DNA of 64,000 bases from Actinomycetes bacterium (lineage in GTDB: Bacteria; Actinomycetota; Actinomycetes; Mycobacteriales; Mycobacteriaceae): NCBI GenBank assembly GCA_023418505.1, contig JAEZZR010000005.1, positions 62,001 to 126,000 of the forward strand. The letters run 5' to 3'. Below the pieces are notes generated by a model, which had not been told where the DNA came from, made no database searches, and saw only the letters and a list, made by a program, of their open reading frames with translations. Shown here piece after piece: positions 11,160-21,228 of this stretch (the first letter of the stretch is position 1; the number at the start of each line of letters is the position of its first letter). The translations under genes and the position numbers were made by a program.

Positions 11160-12368
11160 ATGGCTGTAAAGACTCTTACAGATCTCATCAACGAAGGCGT
11201 AGAAGGACGTTACGTCCTGGTACGCGCAGACCTCAACGTGCCTTTGAAGGATGGCAACATCACCGACTACGGTCGCGTCGATGCTTCTGTGCCCACCTTG
11301 AAGGCTCTGTCCGAAGCTGGTGCCAAGGTAGTAGTTACCGCGCACCTGGGTCGCCCGAAGGGTGAATTCAAGCCAGAGTTCTCTTTGGCTCCGGTAGCTG
11401 AAGCTCTTTCCGAGCGTTTGGGCCGTTACGTACCACTCGCTAGCGACGTTTCCGGTGAAGACGCACACGAGCGTGCAAACGGCCTGACCGACGGCGATGT
11501 TCTGCTGGTAGAAAACGTACGCTACGACGCACGCGAGACCTCCAAGGACGAAGCAGAGCGCGAAGCTTTCGCAGCGGAACTGGTTGCCCTAGTACCAGAC
11601 GGAGCTTTCGTATCTGACGGCTTCGGCGTAGTACACCGCGCACAGGCGTCTGTCTACGACGTCGCTAAGAAGCTGCCACACTACGCCGGTGGCTTGGTCC
11701 AATCCGAGCTCGAAGTTTTGGGTAAGGTAGCCGAAAATCCAGAGCACCCATACACCGTGGTACTTGGTGGTTCGAAGGTATCGGACAAGCTGGGTGTTAT
11801 CGAAGCACTGGCTCCAAAGGTCGATAACTTGGTTATCGGTGGTGGCATGTGCTTTACCTTCCTGGCTGCACAGGGACACTCCGTTGGTTCTTCCTTGCTG
11901 CAGGAAGAAATGGTGGATACCTGCAAGGAACTGCTGGAAAAGTATGGTGATCAGATCGTACTGCCTACCGATGTTGTGGTAGCTGACAAGTTCGCTGCCG
12001 ATGCAGAAAACAAGGTAGTTGCGGTCAACGAGATTCCAGAAGGCTGGATGGGCCTGGACATCGGACCAGAATCCGCTCAGGCTTTCGCAGCTAAGCTTGG
12101 CGAATCCAAGACCATCTTCTGGAATGGCCCGATGGGTGTATTCGAAATGGATGCCTTCGCAGCTGGTACCCGTGCAGTGGCCCAGGGCATCATCGACGCA
12201 ACGTCGAACGGCGCCTTCTCCGTTGTGGGCGGTGGCGACTCTGCAGCAGCAGTGCGTACCCTTGGCCTAGACGAAGACGGCTTCAGCCACATCTCTACCG
12301 GTGGTGGCGCTTCGCTGGAATTCCTGGAAGGCAAGACCTTGCCAGGTGTAGCTGTACTGGAATCCTAA
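11160..12368 (+). CDS. pgk: Phosphoglycerate kinase
   Basis: Transfers the acyl phosphate of 1,3-bisphosphoglycerate to ADP, giving ATP and 3-phosphoglycerate. Conserved features are VRADLNVPL and HLGRPKG near the N-terminus (substrate-binding basic patch), [11 protein letters not shown], and the nucleotide-binding GGGDSAAAV and [13 protein letters not shown] at the C-terminus. At 402 residues it has the normal monomeric length. The ATG is preceded by AAAGGTGA. Codon use is as biased as in gap. tpiA follows after 55 bases without a terminator, so pgk-tpiA form one transcript. Confidence 0.98.
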   Translation: MAVKTLTDLINEGVEGRYVLVRADLNVPLKDGNITDYGRVDASVPTLKALSEAGAKVVVTAHLGRPKGEFKPEFSLAPVAEALSERLGRYVPLASDVSGEDAHERANGLTDGDVLLVENVRYDARETSKDEAEREAFAAELVALVPDGAFVSDGFGVVHRAQASVYDVAKKLPHYAGGLVQSELEVLGKVAENPEHPYTVVLGGSKVSDKLGVIEALAPKVDNLVIGGGMCFTFLAAQGHSVGSSLLQEEMVDTCKELLEKYGDQIVLPTDVVVADKFAADAENKVVAVNEIPEGWMGLDIGPESAQAFAAKLGESKTIFWNGPMGVFEMDAFAAGTRAVAQGIIDATSNGAFSVVGGGDSAAAVRTLGLDEDGFSHISTGGGASLEFLEGKTLPGVAVLES

Positions 12369-12423
12369 AGAAGCCGGAATCTAACACAGATACCGTTTTC
12401 GCTTTAACTTTTAAGGAGTAAAT

Positions 12424-13215
12424 ATGGCTGCACGTAAGCCACTTATTGCTGGTAACTGGAAGATGAACCTGAACCACCTCGAGGCTATCGGCGTGGTGCA
12501 GAAGCTCGCTTTCGCATTGCCAAAGGAGTACTACGACAAGGTAGATGTAGCGGTTATCCCACCGTTTACGGATCTACGTTCGGTACAGACCTTGGTAGAA
12601 GGCGACAAGCTGGGCGTTACCTACGGTGCACAGGATGTGTCGGTGCACGAATCCGGCGCATACACCGGTGAAATCGCTGCTGGCATGCTGTCTAAGCTGG
12701 GCTGCACCTGGGTGGTTGTTGGCCACTCGGAGCGTCGAACCATGCACGGTGAAACCGACGAGGTAGTAGCTAAGAAGGCCAAGGCTGCTCTGAAGGCTGA
12801 TATGAAGCCAATCGTCTGTGTCGGCGAGCCACTCGAAGTACGTGAAGAGGAAAAGCATGTCTCTTACGTTGTCGATCAGGTTAAGGGTTCGCTGGCGAAC
12901 TTGAGCACCGCAGATCTGAAGAACACTGTGATCGCCTACGAGCCTGTATGGGCAATTGGCACCGGCAAGGTTGCTTCTGCTGCAGACGCTCAGGAAGTAT
13001 GCCAGGCCATTCGCGAAACCATCGCAGAGCTTGCCGACGAATCTGTCGCTTCCGATATGCGCATCTTGTACGGCGGCTCGGTTAAGGCCGACAACGTTGC
13101 TGAAATCATCGGCCAGCCAGATGTCGATGGTGGCCTAGTTGGTGGCGCATCGCTAGATGGCGAGGCTTTCGCAAAGCTTTCCGCATTGGCTGCAGATGCT
13201 GCAGTAGCTAGCTAG
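12424..13215 (+). CDS. tpiA: Triose-phosphate isomerase
   Basis: Interconverts dihydroxyacetone phosphate and glyceraldehyde 3-phosphate. It starts with the typical [12 protein letters not shown] (substrate-binding Asn and Lys). The catalytic His is in VVVGHSERR and the catalytic Glu in [12 protein letters not shown]. The phosphate-gripping ILYGGSV and [10 protein letters not shown] loops are at the C-terminus. It has 263 residues. The ATG follows a good TAAGGAG. Highly expressed codon pattern. The transcript ends at the hairpin at 13239-13268. Confidence 0.98.
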   Translation: MAARKPLIAGNWKMNLNHLEAIGVVQKLAFALPKEYYDKVDVAVIPPFTDLRSVQTLVEGDKLGVTYGAQDVSVHESGAYTGEIAAGMLSKLGCTWVVVGHSERRTMHGETDEVVAKKAKAALKADMKPIVCVGEPLEVREEEKHVSYVVDQVKGSLANLSTADLKNTVIAYEPVWAIGTGKVASAADAQEVCQAIRETIAELADESVASDMRILYGGSVKADNVAEIIGQPDVDGGLVGGASLDGEAFAKLSALAADAAVAS

Positions 13216-13238
13216 TAACCGAAATCTCATTTCCGGTT

Positions 13239-13271
13239 AAACCTCCTGCTCAATTGAGTAGGAGGTTTTCC
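13239..13271 (+). terminator. Intrinsic terminator after tpiA
   Basis: AAACCTCCT (13239-13247) pairs with AGGAGGTTT (13260-13268). An inner CTC/GAG pairing closes a short AATT loop, and TTTTCC follows. It ends the pgk-tpiA transcript 23 bases after the stop codon. Confidence 0.88.
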
Positions 13272-13357
13272 TATTGGGCGTTTAAATGGATGGACTATAG
13301 GTGAATCCGGCTGGTTTAGTTAGTCGTCGTTAGCGAAAGTCATGCATGATAGGAACC

Positions 13358-16159
13358 ATGACTAACCAGCCGGAAACTAATCCTGAAATGGTTCCAGATA
13401 CCACTTTGCGCGATGATATTCGCTACCTGGGTCGCCTACTGGGCGAGACCATCCAGGAACAAGAAGGGGAAGACGTTTTCAATCTGGTTGAACAAGCCCG
13501 CCAAATTGCATTCGAATTACACCGTGGCGAATCCGATATTTCTAAGCTGACGGATTTATTCAAAGATATTGATCCGGAACAAGCATCCCCTGTGATCCGG
13601 GCATTTACGCACTTTGCGTTGCTGGCAAATGTGGCAGAAGACTTGCACGAAGAACGCGTGATTGAAGCCCAGCTTGATTCGGGGCAGCCAGCTGCTGATT
13701 CTTCCCTGGACGCCACCTGGGACAAATTAGATAGCGCCGACGTTTCGGCCGAACAGCTGGATTACTTGATGCGCACCATCGAGGTATCGCCAGTACTCAC
13801 GGCGCACCCAACCGAGACGCGTCGTCGTACGGTTTTCGATGTGCAGAAGCACATCAGTGCCGCGATGCGCCGCCGTCATGAGATTCTGGCAGCGAAGGAA
13901 AATGCCCGAACAGAGCAGAAGCTGGCAGCATTAGATACCGAGATCCGCCGCCGGATCTTGACGTTGTGGCAGACGGCTCTGATTCGTATGACGCGCCCGG
14001 ATATTCGCGATGAAGTAGAGGTGGGGCTGCGCTACTACAAGCTATCGCTGCTAGAAACTGTGCCGCAGTTGAATCGTGCTGTAGCCGACCATATGCGCCA
14101 GCTCAGTGCGGATGTGGCCTCTGATCACTGGCAGCCAGCAGTGCGGATGGGTTCCTGGATCGGTGGCGACCACGATGGCAACCCATTTGTCACCGCAGAA
14201 ACTCTGCAGTATGCCACCGACCGCGCTGCTGCCACGATTTTCGATCACTACCACCGGCAGCTGCATGCATTAGAACGCGAGCTGAGCTTCTCTGACCGGT
14301 TGGCGAACTGCACAGTTGATTTGGTGCAGCTGGCAGCTCGGGGCAACAATGATGTGCCAAACCGTAAAGACGAGCCCTACCGCAAGGCTGTCCACGGCAT
14401 TCGCGGCCGTATCGCAGCTACGGCTATCAAGATGGTGGGCTCCGATAAGATGAGCTTCCCGTCCAGCAACGCCGAGGGCTTTACCCCATACGAATCTGTG
14501 GAAGATTTCAGCACGGAGCTGGCAATCGTGGAAGAGTCCTTGCGCGCCAGCGGCGATGCGTTGGTGGCTGACCACCGGCTAGGCGATATTCAAGCTGCCG
14601 TACAAGTATTCGGCTTCCACCTATATTCGCTGGATATTCGCCAGAATTCGGAAAGCTTCGAAGACATTATCACCGAGATTTTCGCCGCTTCCGGAGTACA
14701 TCCGCAGTATCGCGACCTAGAGGAAGTTGAGAAGGTTGAGCTATTAGAAAAAGAGCTTTCTTCGGCGCGCCCTCTAGTACCAGTTGGTGTGGAATTGTCT
14801 GAAGTGACTACTCGCGAGCTGGGGATCATGCGCGCAGCGGCCGCAGCTGTGGCAGCTTACGGTCCAGCTTCAGTACCTCATTGCATTATCTCGATGTGTT
14901 CTTCCGTTTCGGACATGTTGGAACCAATGATCCTGCTGAAGGAAGTTGGTTTGATCCATGTTCGCGATGGCCAGCTGCACGGCACGGTAGACATCATTCC
15001 TTTGTTCGAAACGATCGAGGATCTCCAGGCTGGGGCAGAGGTATTGCAGGACGTCTGGAGCAGCACCACCTACCGCAACTACTTGCAGCACCGCGACCGC
15101 CTGCAGGAAGTAATGCTTGGTTACTCGGATTCGAATAAAGATGGCGGCTACTTCGCAGCGAACTGGGCGCTCTACGATGCAGAGACGAAGATTGTGGCCG
15201 CTGCAGCGGAGCACGACGTGCGCCTGCGCTTGTTCCATGGCCGTGGCGGTACGGTAGGCCGTGGTGGTGGCCCTGCTTACGACGCAATCCTGGCTCAGCC
15301 GGAAGGCGCAGTACAAGGCCAAGTCCGCGTCACCGAACAGGGCGAGATTATCTCCGCCAAGTATGGTGCACCCGGTACCGCGCGTCGCAATTTGGAGTCG
15401 TTGGTCTCTGCGACGATCGAAGCTTCCTTGTTGGATGTCGAAGATTTGTCCAATGCAGAACAGGCTTACGAGATCATGGGTGAGATCGCGGCACTTTCTC
15501 GCCAGTTCTACAGCAAGCTGATGCATGAGGATCCCGGATACATTGAGTTCTTCGAGACTTCTACGCCAGTGGACGAAATCGGTAGCTTAAATATCGGCTC
15601 GCGGCCAACCTCACGCAAGCAAACGACGTCTATTTCAGACCTGCGTGCTATCCCATGGGTATTGTCCTGGTCGCAGCAACGTTCGATGCTGCCTGGTTGG
15701 TTCGGTGTAGGCACCGCGTTGTCGGAGTGGGTTGCAATGGGAGACCGCGAGGCTCGCTTAGCTCAACTACGGGACCTATATCAGCAGTGGCCTTTCTTTG
15801 CTTCTGTGCTGTCCAACATGGCTCAGGTGATGGCAAAGGCAGACATGGAATTGGCACGGATTTACGCTGATCTATGCGAAGACCAGGAAGTTGCCGACCG
15901 AATCTTTACCACCATTGAAGAAGAGTTCGCACTCACCCGGGAGATGTTCTTCGAGGTCACCGGTTTCGAGCATCTGCTGGAAGATAACCCGCTGTTAGCT
16001 CGTAGTGTGGATATGCGCTTCCCATACCTGCGACCGCTCAACGCCATCCAGTTAGAATTGTTGCGCCGCTACCGTGCTGGCGACGATCGCGACAAAGTTC
16101 GCCGTAGCATTCAGCTGACGATGAATGGTTTGGCTACGGCACTGCGAAACTCCGGTTAG
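13358..16159 (+). CDS. ppc: Phosphoenolpyruvate carboxylase
   Basis: Carboxylates PEP to oxaloacetate, the main anaplerotic reaction in corynebacteria. It has 933 residues, the usual length. Active-site His lies in LTAHPTETRRRT, the glycine-rich catalytic loop in FHGRGGTVGRGGGP, GYSDSNKDGGY is intact, and the C-terminal SIQLTMNGLATALRNSG ends in the conserved NG pattern at the inhibitor site. ATG 13358 has AGGA close upstream; another ATG four codons earlier (13346) is possible. It follows the tpiA terminator, so it has its own promoter within 13272-13345. The order gap-pgk-tpi-ppc-secG is a corynebacterial hallmark. Confidence 0.97.
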   Translation: MTNQPETNPEMVPDTTLRDDIRYLGRLLGETIQEQEGEDVFNLVEQARQIAFELHRGESDISKLTDLFKDIDPEQASPVIRAFTHFALLANVAEDLHEERVIEAQLDSGQPAADSSLDATWDKLDSADVSAEQLDYLMRTIEVSPVLTAHPTETRRRTVFDVQKHISAAMRRRHEILAAKENARTEQKLAALDTEIRRRILTLWQTALIRMTRPDIRDEVEVGLRYYKLSLLETVPQLNRAVADHMRQLSADVASDHWQPAVRMGSWIGGDHDGNPFVTAETLQYATDRAAATIFDHYHRQLHALERELSFSDRLANCTVDLVQLAARGNNDVPNRKDEPYRKAVHGIRGRIAATAIKMVGSDKMSFPSSNAEGFTPYESVEDFSTELAIVEESLRASGDALVADHRLGDIQAAVQVFGFHLYSLDIRQNSESFEDIITEIFAASGVHPQYRDLEEVEKVELLEKELSSARPLVPVGVELSEVTTRELGIMRAAAAAVAAYGPASVPHCIISMCSSVSDMLEPMILLKEVGLIHVRDGQLHGTVDIIPLFETIEDLQAGAEVLQDVWSSTTYRNYLQHRDRLQEVMLGYSDSNKDGGYFAANWALYDAETKIVAAAAEHDVRLRLFHGRGGTVGRGGGPAYDAILAQPEGAVQGQVRVTEQGEIISAKYGAPGTARRNLESLVSATIEASLLDVEDLSNAEQAYEIMGEIAALSRQFYSKLMHEDPGYIEFFETSTPVDEIGSLNIGSRPTSRKQTTSISDLRAIPWVLSWSQQRSMLPGWFGVGTALSEWVAMGDREARLAQLRDLYQQWPFFASVLSNMAQVMAKADMELARIYADLCEDQEVADRIFTTIEEEFALTREMFFEVTGFEHLLEDNPLLARSVDMRFPYLRPLNAIQLELLRRYRAGDDRDKVRRSIQLTMNGLATALRNSG

Positions 16160-16160
16160 C

Positions 16161-16188
16161 ACACCATCTGCTCTAGGCCAGATGGTGT
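16161..16188 (+). terminator. Hairpin after ppc, no U-run
   Basis: A perfect 10-bp stem, ACACCATCTG (16161-16170) with CAGATGGTGT (16179-16188), and an 8-base loop lie one base after the ppc stop. No T-run follows, so it may attenuate, terminate weakly or protect the ppc mRNA end rather than act as a classical terminator. secG starts 56 bases later. Confidence 0.65.
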
Positions 16189-16243
16189 AGAGTAACCACG
16201 TTAGAACAATCGTTGAATCAAGCTTGTTGAAGGGAAAGTACGC

Positions 16244-16489
16244 GTGTACCTTGCCATCCAGATTGTCCTGGTAGTCAGTTCTCTACTGATGTGCCTGTTT
16301 ATCCTGTTGCATAAGGGCAAAGGTGGCGGCTTGTCCAGCCTATTTGGTGGTGGCGTGCAGTCGAACCTATCCGGCTCCACCGTGGTTGAGAAGAACCTGG
16401 ATTATGTCACTATCGTGTGCGCGATCATCTGGGTATTAAGCATTGTGCTGCTTGGCCTGTTCAACGCCTTCGGTTGGGCTGGTCGCTAG
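16244..16489 (+). CDS. secG: Preprotein translocase subunit SecG
   Basis: Auxiliary subunit of the SecYEG protein-export channel in the cytoplasmic membrane. It has 81 residues with two membrane segments (about 2-22 and 55-75) and the family's cytoplasmic loop HKGKGGGLSSLFGGG between them. The GTG start at 16244 is preceded by AAGGGAAAG. Its position directly after ppc is conserved in corynebacteria. It ends against the converging pgl gene with a shared hairpin at 16498-16522. Confidence 0.95.
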   Translation: MYLAIQIVLVVSSLLMCLFILLHKGKGGGLSSLFGGGVQSNLSGSTVVEKNLDYVTIVCAIIWVLSIVLLGLFNAFGWAGR

Positions 16490-16497
16490 CCAGAGCA

Positions 16498-16522
16498 GCT
16501 AGCAAGTGGCTGACTTGCTAGC
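16498..16522. terminator. Bidirectional hairpin between secG and pgl
   Basis: A perfect 10-bp stem, GCTAGCAAGT (16498-16507) with ACTTGCTAGC (16513-16522), and a 5-base loop lie 8 bases after secG. The second arm contains the pgl stop codon on the other strand, so one hairpin serves two convergent genes. No marked T-run on either side. Confidence 0.7.
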
Positions 16523-17348
16523 GTGCCAAAGCAGCTTGATCGATAAATAGTACTGTGGCCTGTTTGCCGGATACGCCGGCGGCAGGCCATTGTTGTGCGT
16601 CGCCACGAACAATTACCTGCTGTGCAGCTTCCGCCTTAGCTGCTCCAGAGACTAACAGCCACACCTGGTCGGCCAGAGAAATCGCCGGCTTCGTCAGCGA
16701 GATGCGATTCGGAGGTGGCTTCGGGCAATTATGAACCGGCACTACAAGCTCGGTTTCTTCGGCTAGCTCCGCGGTATGTGGGAACAGCGAATTAATATGG
16801 CCTTCCTCGCCCATACCAAGCAGGTGCAGATCAAAACCCTCGACCGCATGTTCGGCTAGCACTTGGGAGTAATCCTGCGCGGCCGCTTCGGCTTCTGCAC
16901 TCAGCTCAGCTCCATCGCCGGTCAGCTCAGTGCTGCGGTAGCCGAAGATGTGCTCCTCTGGTACTGATACCTGGTCAAGCAACGCTTCCCGTGCTTGTTT
17001 TTCATTGCGGTCGTCCGAATCCGCAGCTACGAATCGTTCATCGCCGAAGAAGATCAATACTCGCGACCAATCGATCGCAACACTAGTACCGTCGTCAGCT
17101 TTTACGCTGGAATCCTGCGCCAAGCTTTTCAGCAAACCAATGCCAGCGCCACCGCCAGTTAAGACCACACGTGCGTAGTCCTTTTCCTGCTGAGCCTGGG
17201 TGACGACCTCGATGAAACGAACTCGGGCATGCTCGATCAAATCGGCCTGATCCTGGGTGGCAACAACTTCTACCGGTGCGAGCGCGTCGCCTCGAGTTGG
17301 ATTATTTAGTGTGGAGTCGTTTCCAGCGGGAGTGTGATTAACGGCCAT
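16518..17348 (-). CDS. pgl: 6-phosphogluconolactonase
   Basis: Hydrolyses 6-phosphogluconolactone to 6-phosphogluconate, the second step of the oxidative pentose phosphate pathway. Family motifs: VVLTGGGAGIGLLK near the N-terminus, FFGDERFV, DLHLLGMGEEGHINSLFPH (catalytic His) and PNRISLT. I start at ATG 17348 (276 residues), which overlaps the opcA stop by 11 bases; the frame runs six codons further upstream. It is the last gene of the tkt-tal-zwf-opcA-pgl operon. Also called devB in corynebacteria. Confidence 0.94.
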   Translation of the reverse strand: MAVNHTPAGNDSTLNNPTRGDALAPVEVVATQDQADLIEHARVRFIEVVTQAQQEKDYARVVLTGGGAGIGLLKSLAQDSSVKADDGTSVAIDWSRVLIFFGDERFVAADSDDRNEKQAREALLDQVSVPEEHIFGYRSTELTGDGAELSAEAEAAAQDYSQVLAEHAVEGFDLHLLGMGEEGHINSLFPHTAELAEETELVVPVHNCPKPPPNRISLTKPAISLADQVWLLVSGAAKAEAAQQVIVRGDAQQWPAAGVSGKQATVLFIDQAALAR

Positions 17349-18372
17349 CGGCGTAATCCTCTTCAATTTCGCGTAGGGAAGATAGAGTCAATTCGCCTTC
17401 TTCAGCCACGCTGTCTTCGTAACGTAGACTGATGCGGCTTAAGCCTCGCAATGCGCGGGCGTAGGCGAGATCCGGATCCAGGTGACGCAATTCCTCGGCT
17501 AGGCATTCTTGCCGCGAACGACGCGACAGTGCCACTTTAAATTTCTTGCGATCGCCGATGGTCACCGAAGCAGTAGTAGCGCTATCGACGGTAAGCACAA
17601 TTGGATCGGCGTTTTCGCGAGTCAAGGTAGCTTGAGCGATAGCGATCATAGGCCGGCCTTGGTTATCTTGTGGCACGGCAATATCGCCGTTAATGACGCG
17701 CGTTACTGGCACTGCGAGGCGATCAGCCAGCCAGCCAGCTGCCAAATCGACAGCGGGGTTGTTCTCGGAGCCGACAACCTCGGCGGCGGTGATCTTCGCG
17801 TGCAGTGGCAGATCCAAAGCTGAGGCCAGCACACCACGCCACGCAGTCAAGCGTGACCAGCAGAGATCCGAATCACCCGGTGTGTATCCGGTCCGACGGG
17901 TATAAATGGCGCGCTGATCAGGATCCACTAAAGAATCAGTAATGCGGCGCGTGGCGATCTGGCCGATCTGCGTCGCAGCAGGCACCTTTGGTGCTTTCGA
18001 CGGCCACCAGGCAACCACCGGAGTATCCGGCAACAGCAGTGGCATGACTACCGCCTCGGGATGCTGAGCCAATTCGCCCTGCATTCGCATCACGATGATT
18101 TCTGCAGCGCCCGCTTCGCCACCAACATGGACTTCAGCGTCCAGCTGATCGGCGCCTTCTTCGTTACCGCTAATCAACACCAGCACACGAGAAGGATGTT
18201 CGCGCGAGACATCATTCGAGGTAGCGATGATGCTTTCTAGATCATCCCCACGGCGTGCCAGCACAATCAACGTCAGCACACGCCCGGTAGCTACCAGGCC
18301 ACCTTTTTCGCGCAGTGCAGTCAGTTCTTTCGCGATCCGTCGCGTATCAGTATGGGGCAATTCAATAATCAC
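17338..18372 (-). CDS. opcA: Glucose-6-phosphate dehydrogenase assembly protein OpcA
   Basis: OpcA is needed for full activity and assembly of glucose-6-phosphate dehydrogenase in corynebacteria and cyanobacteria. It has 344 residues, with VATGRVLTLIVLA near the start, LLPDTPVVAWWP in the middle and CLAEELRHLDPDLAYARAL at the C-terminus, which are characteristic of the family. The start is GTG 18372. It lies 30 bases after zwf and overlaps pgl by 11 bases, so its dosage is tied to the enzyme it assembles. It has no catalytic motif of its own. Confidence 0.93.
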   Translation of the reverse strand: MIIELPHTDTRRIAKELTALREKGGLVATGRVLTLIVLARRGDDLESIIATSNDVSREHPSRVLVLISGNEEGADQLDAEVHVGGEAGAAEIIVMRMQGELAQHPEAVVMPLLLPDTPVVAWWPSKAPKVPAATQIGQIATRRITDSLVDPDQRAIYTRRTGYTPGDSDLCWSRLTAWRGVLASALDLPLHAKITAAEVVGSENNPAVDLAAGWLADRLAVPVTRVINGDIAVPQDNQGRPMIAIAQATLTRENADPIVLTVDSATTASVTIGDRKKFKVALSRRSRQECLAEELRHLDPDLAYARALRGLSRISLRYEDSVAEEGELTLSSLREIEEDYADGR

Positions 18373-18402
18373 TGTTTGCTCTTTCGTAGTTACGGACGGA
18401 TA

Positions 18403-19962
18403 TTACGGCCGACGCCAGTGGCGGCCACTACGTTCCAACATGCGATCGGCGCTAGCAGGCCCCCAGGTTCCGGCTGGGTAATCGTCCGGACGCCCATGGC
18501 TCGTCCAGTATTCGATAATCGGATCGAGAATCTTCCAGGACAGCTCTACTTCTTCGTTCGTAGGGAACAGGCTGGATTCATCGAGCAGTGCGTCGAGGAT
18601 CAGCCGCTCATAGGCTTCGGGGGATTGCTCGGTAAAGGCCTCGGAGTAGGAGAAGTCCATATTCACATCGCGGACTTCCATCTCGGATCCTGGAACCTTC
18701 GAGCCAAAGCGCATCAGCAGACCTTCGTCGGGCTGCACCCGAATGACCATGGCATTTTGCCCCAAGGCGGTAGTCATCGTATCGGCAAACGGCAGGTGAG
18801 GCGCAGTTTTAAACACCAGGGCAATTTCGGTAACCCGACGTCCCAGACGCTTACCGGAGCGTACATAAAATGGCACCCCTGCCCAGCGACGGGTATTAAT
18901 TTCCAACGTGCAGGCAGCGTACGTCTCGGTGGTGGAGTTCGGATCGAAGCCGTCTTCTTCCCTTAAGCCAACGACGGGTTCGCTACCTTGCCAACCAGCG
19001 GAGTATTGACCACGGGCTGTAGTCTTCGAAAATGGCCGTACCGGCTCGGTAGCACGCAAGACCTTGATCTTTTCGGCCTGGAGTTCTTCGGGGGTGAAGT
19101 CCACAGGCTCTTCCATAGCCACCAACGCCAGTAATTGCAGCAGGTGGTTTTGAATAACGTCGCGAGCTGCGCCAATACCATCGTAGTAACCGGCACGCCC
19201 ACCCAAGCCAATATCTTCAGCCATGGTGATTTGTACGTGGTCTACGTAATGCGAATTCCACATCGGATCAAACAGCTGGTTGGCAAAGCGCATAGCCAGA
19301 ATATTCTGCACCGTTTCTTTGCCCAAGTAGTGATCGATGCGGAACACAGAATGCTCTGGGAACACTGAGTTCACGGTTTGGTTTAACTGACGCGCAGAGG
19401 CTAAGTCATGGCCGAATGGCTTTTCAATGATCACGCGGCGCCAATTGGTGTCCCCAGCTTGCGCCAAACCAGCGCGATCCAGCTGGTGGCAGACGTCCGA
19501 GAAATTCTCCGGCGGAATGGAAAGATAGTAGGCCCAGTTGCCTGCGGTACCGCGCGTGCGGTCTAATTCTGCGAGCTTGTCGGCCAGGCGATCGAATCCG
19601 TCGTCAGCTATGAAAGAGCCCTGAACGAAGTGAATACCTTCAGCTAGGCGGTTCCACACAGATTCACGAATCGGCGTACGCGCACCGGCTTCGACAGCTT
19701 CACGAACATAGGATTCGAAGTATTCCTTAGACCAATCACGGCGCCCATAACCGACCAGCGCAAACGACGCCGGAAGCAAACCGCGATTTGCCAGATCATA
19801 AATCGCAGGCAGAAGCTTCTTTTTAGCCAAATCGCCTGTGACACCGAAAATGACCATGCCACCAGGGCCTGCAATGCGCGGTAAGCGCTTATCTTGCGGA
19901 TCACGCAGCGGATTAGTCCACTCCGATGATGCCGATTCAGGGGCGTTGAAAGTTGAATGCAC
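18403..19962 (-). CDS. zwf: Glucose-6-phosphate 1-dehydrogenase
   Basis: Oxidises glucose 6-phosphate to the lactone with NADP, the entry to the oxidative pentose phosphate pathway and a major NADPH source. It has 519 residues. The dinucleotide-binding GVTGDLAKKKLLPA lies near residue 38, and the substrate/active-site signature RIDHYLGKETVQN in the middle. EKPFGHD is also intact. The GTG start at 19962 follows GAGGG at good spacing. It lies 93 bases after tal, which leaves room for processing or a minor promoter, and is followed by its assembly factor opcA. Confidence 0.97.
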   Translation of the reverse strand: MHSTFNAPESASSEWTNPLRDPQDKRLPRIAGPGGMVIFGVTGDLAKKKLLPAIYDLANRGLLPASFALVGYGRRDWSKEYFESYVREAVEAGARTPIRESVWNRLAEGIHFVQGSFIADDGFDRLADKLAELDRTRGTAGNWAYYLSIPPENFSDVCHQLDRAGLAQAGDTNWRRVIIEKPFGHDLASARQLNQTVNSVFPEHSVFRIDHYLGKETVQNILAMRFANQLFDPMWNSHYVDHVQITMAEDIGLGGRAGYYDGIGAARDVIQNHLLQLLALVAMEEPVDFTPEELQAEKIKVLRATEPVRPFSKTTARGQYSAGWQGSEPVVGLREEDGFDPNSTTETYAACTLEINTRRWAGVPFYVRSGKRLGRRVTEIALVFKTAPHLPFADTMTTALGQNAMVIRVQPDEGLLMRFGSKVPGSEMEVRDVNMDFSYSEAFTEQSPEAYERLILDALLDESSLFPTNEEVELSWKILDPIIEYWTSHGRPDDYPAGTWGPASADRMLERSGRHWRRP

Positions 19963-20055
19963 GAAAAGACCCTCGGTGAAATCTAACTAAAGGCTATTGC
20001 TGTATAACCGTTGCTCTGTATCCGACTAGCCCCGCGAAAACCGCGACAGCCGGAT

Positions 20056-21201
20056 TTAGTTTAACTGTTCAATGCGCGCGGTAATGGAATCTAGAAGTTC
20101 TTGCCAGCTGGCGACGAACTTATCCACACCTTCGGTGCCCAACACGTCAAAGACATCTTCCCAGTCGATACCGGCAGCAGCAACAGCGTCCATGATCTGC
20201 TTGGATTCTGCTTCGCGGCCGCTAAGCGTATCGGTGATAGCTGGAATCGAAGCCTCCTGGAAAGCCAGCATCGTCTTTTCCGGCATGGTGTTGACGGTCT
20301 GTGGGCCAGCCAACTGCGTGACGTAGAGATCAGCAGGGTAGTCCGGGTTCTTCACCCCAGTAGAAGCCCATAGTGGGCGCTGTGGCCGCGCTCCAGCAGC
20401 ACTTAGCTTCGACCACTGGGGTTCATCTTCGCTGAAGATCCGCGTGAACCAGGCGTAAGCCAAGCGCGCGTTAGCAATACCGGCTTTCCCGCGCAGTTCC
20501 AGCGCCGCATCGGTACCAAGCGCTTCCAAACGCTTATCCACTTCGGTATCCACTCGCGAGATAAAGAACGAAGCCACCGAATGAATCTTGGACAGATCCA
20601 CACCATTTTCGTGGGCACGCTCCAGGCCAGCCAGGTAGGCCTCGATCACAGCTACGTACTGCGGTAGCGAGAAAATCAACGTAACATTTACGCAAATGCC
20701 CTCGGCAATGGCATCGGTCACTGCAGCTAGCGACGCTTCGGTAGCCGGGATCTTAATCATTGCGTTCGGGCGATCCACGCGGCGCCACAAGTCGCGAGCC
20801 TGAGTGATGGTTTCCTGGTAGTCATCGGCATAGCGCGGATCTACCTCAATGGAAACCCGTCCATCCTGGCCACCGCTTGCCACGAAGACATCGTGGAATT
20901 CGTCGCAAGCGCGTTGCACGTCTTCAATAGCCATGGCGAACACGGCCTCAGATGCGGAAGCGCCCTGCTTCGTCAGCTCTGCTAAAGCTGGATCGTAATC
21001 TTCGCCCGCAGTCATGGCTGCAGAGAAGATCGCAGGGTTGGTAGTAACACCAGCAACTGCAAGGTCGTTGATCTTCGCACTAATATCCCCGGAATTTAAC
21101 CGTTGGCGCGAAAGATCATCTAGCCACGTTGCAGTACCCACTCCAGCTAGTTGCTGCAGGTTGCCTTCACGGTTGCCCTGTTGAGTGTCAACAGAATTCA
21201 T
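20056..21201 (-). CDS. tal: Transaldolase
   Basis: Transfers a dihydroxyacetone unit from sedoheptulose 7-phosphate to glyceraldehyde 3-phosphate in the non-oxidative pentose phosphate pathway. It has 381 residues, the long actinobacterial type. GVTTNPAIF is near the N-terminus, VSIEVDPRYADD follows, and the Schiff-base Lys lies in AMIKIPATE. RPLWASTGVKNP is conserved. An ATG with GGAG upstream lies 27 bases after the tkt stop, in the same operon. The C-terminal part after EKTMLAFQE is the extension typical of this subfamily. Confidence 0.96.
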   Translation of the reverse strand: MNSVDTQQGNREGNLQQLAGVGTATWLDDLSRQRLNSGDISAKINDLAVAGVTTNPAIFSAAMTAGEDYDPALAELTKQGASASEAVFAMAIEDVQRACDEFHDVFVASGGQDGRVSIEVDPRYADDYQETITQARDLWRRVDRPNAMIKIPATEASLAAVTDAIAEGICVNVTLIFSLPQYVAVIEAYLAGLERAHENGVDLSKIHSVASFFISRVDTEVDKRLEALGTDAALELRGKAGIANARLAYAWFTRIFSEDEPQWSKLSAAGARPQRPLWASTGVKNPDYPADLYVTQLAGPQTVNTMPEKTMLAFQEASIPAITDTLSGREAESKQIMDAVAAAGIDWEDVFDVLGTEGVDKFVASWQELLDSITARIEQLN

Positions 21202-21228
21202 CTAACGGTTGCTCCGATTCTTACTTGT

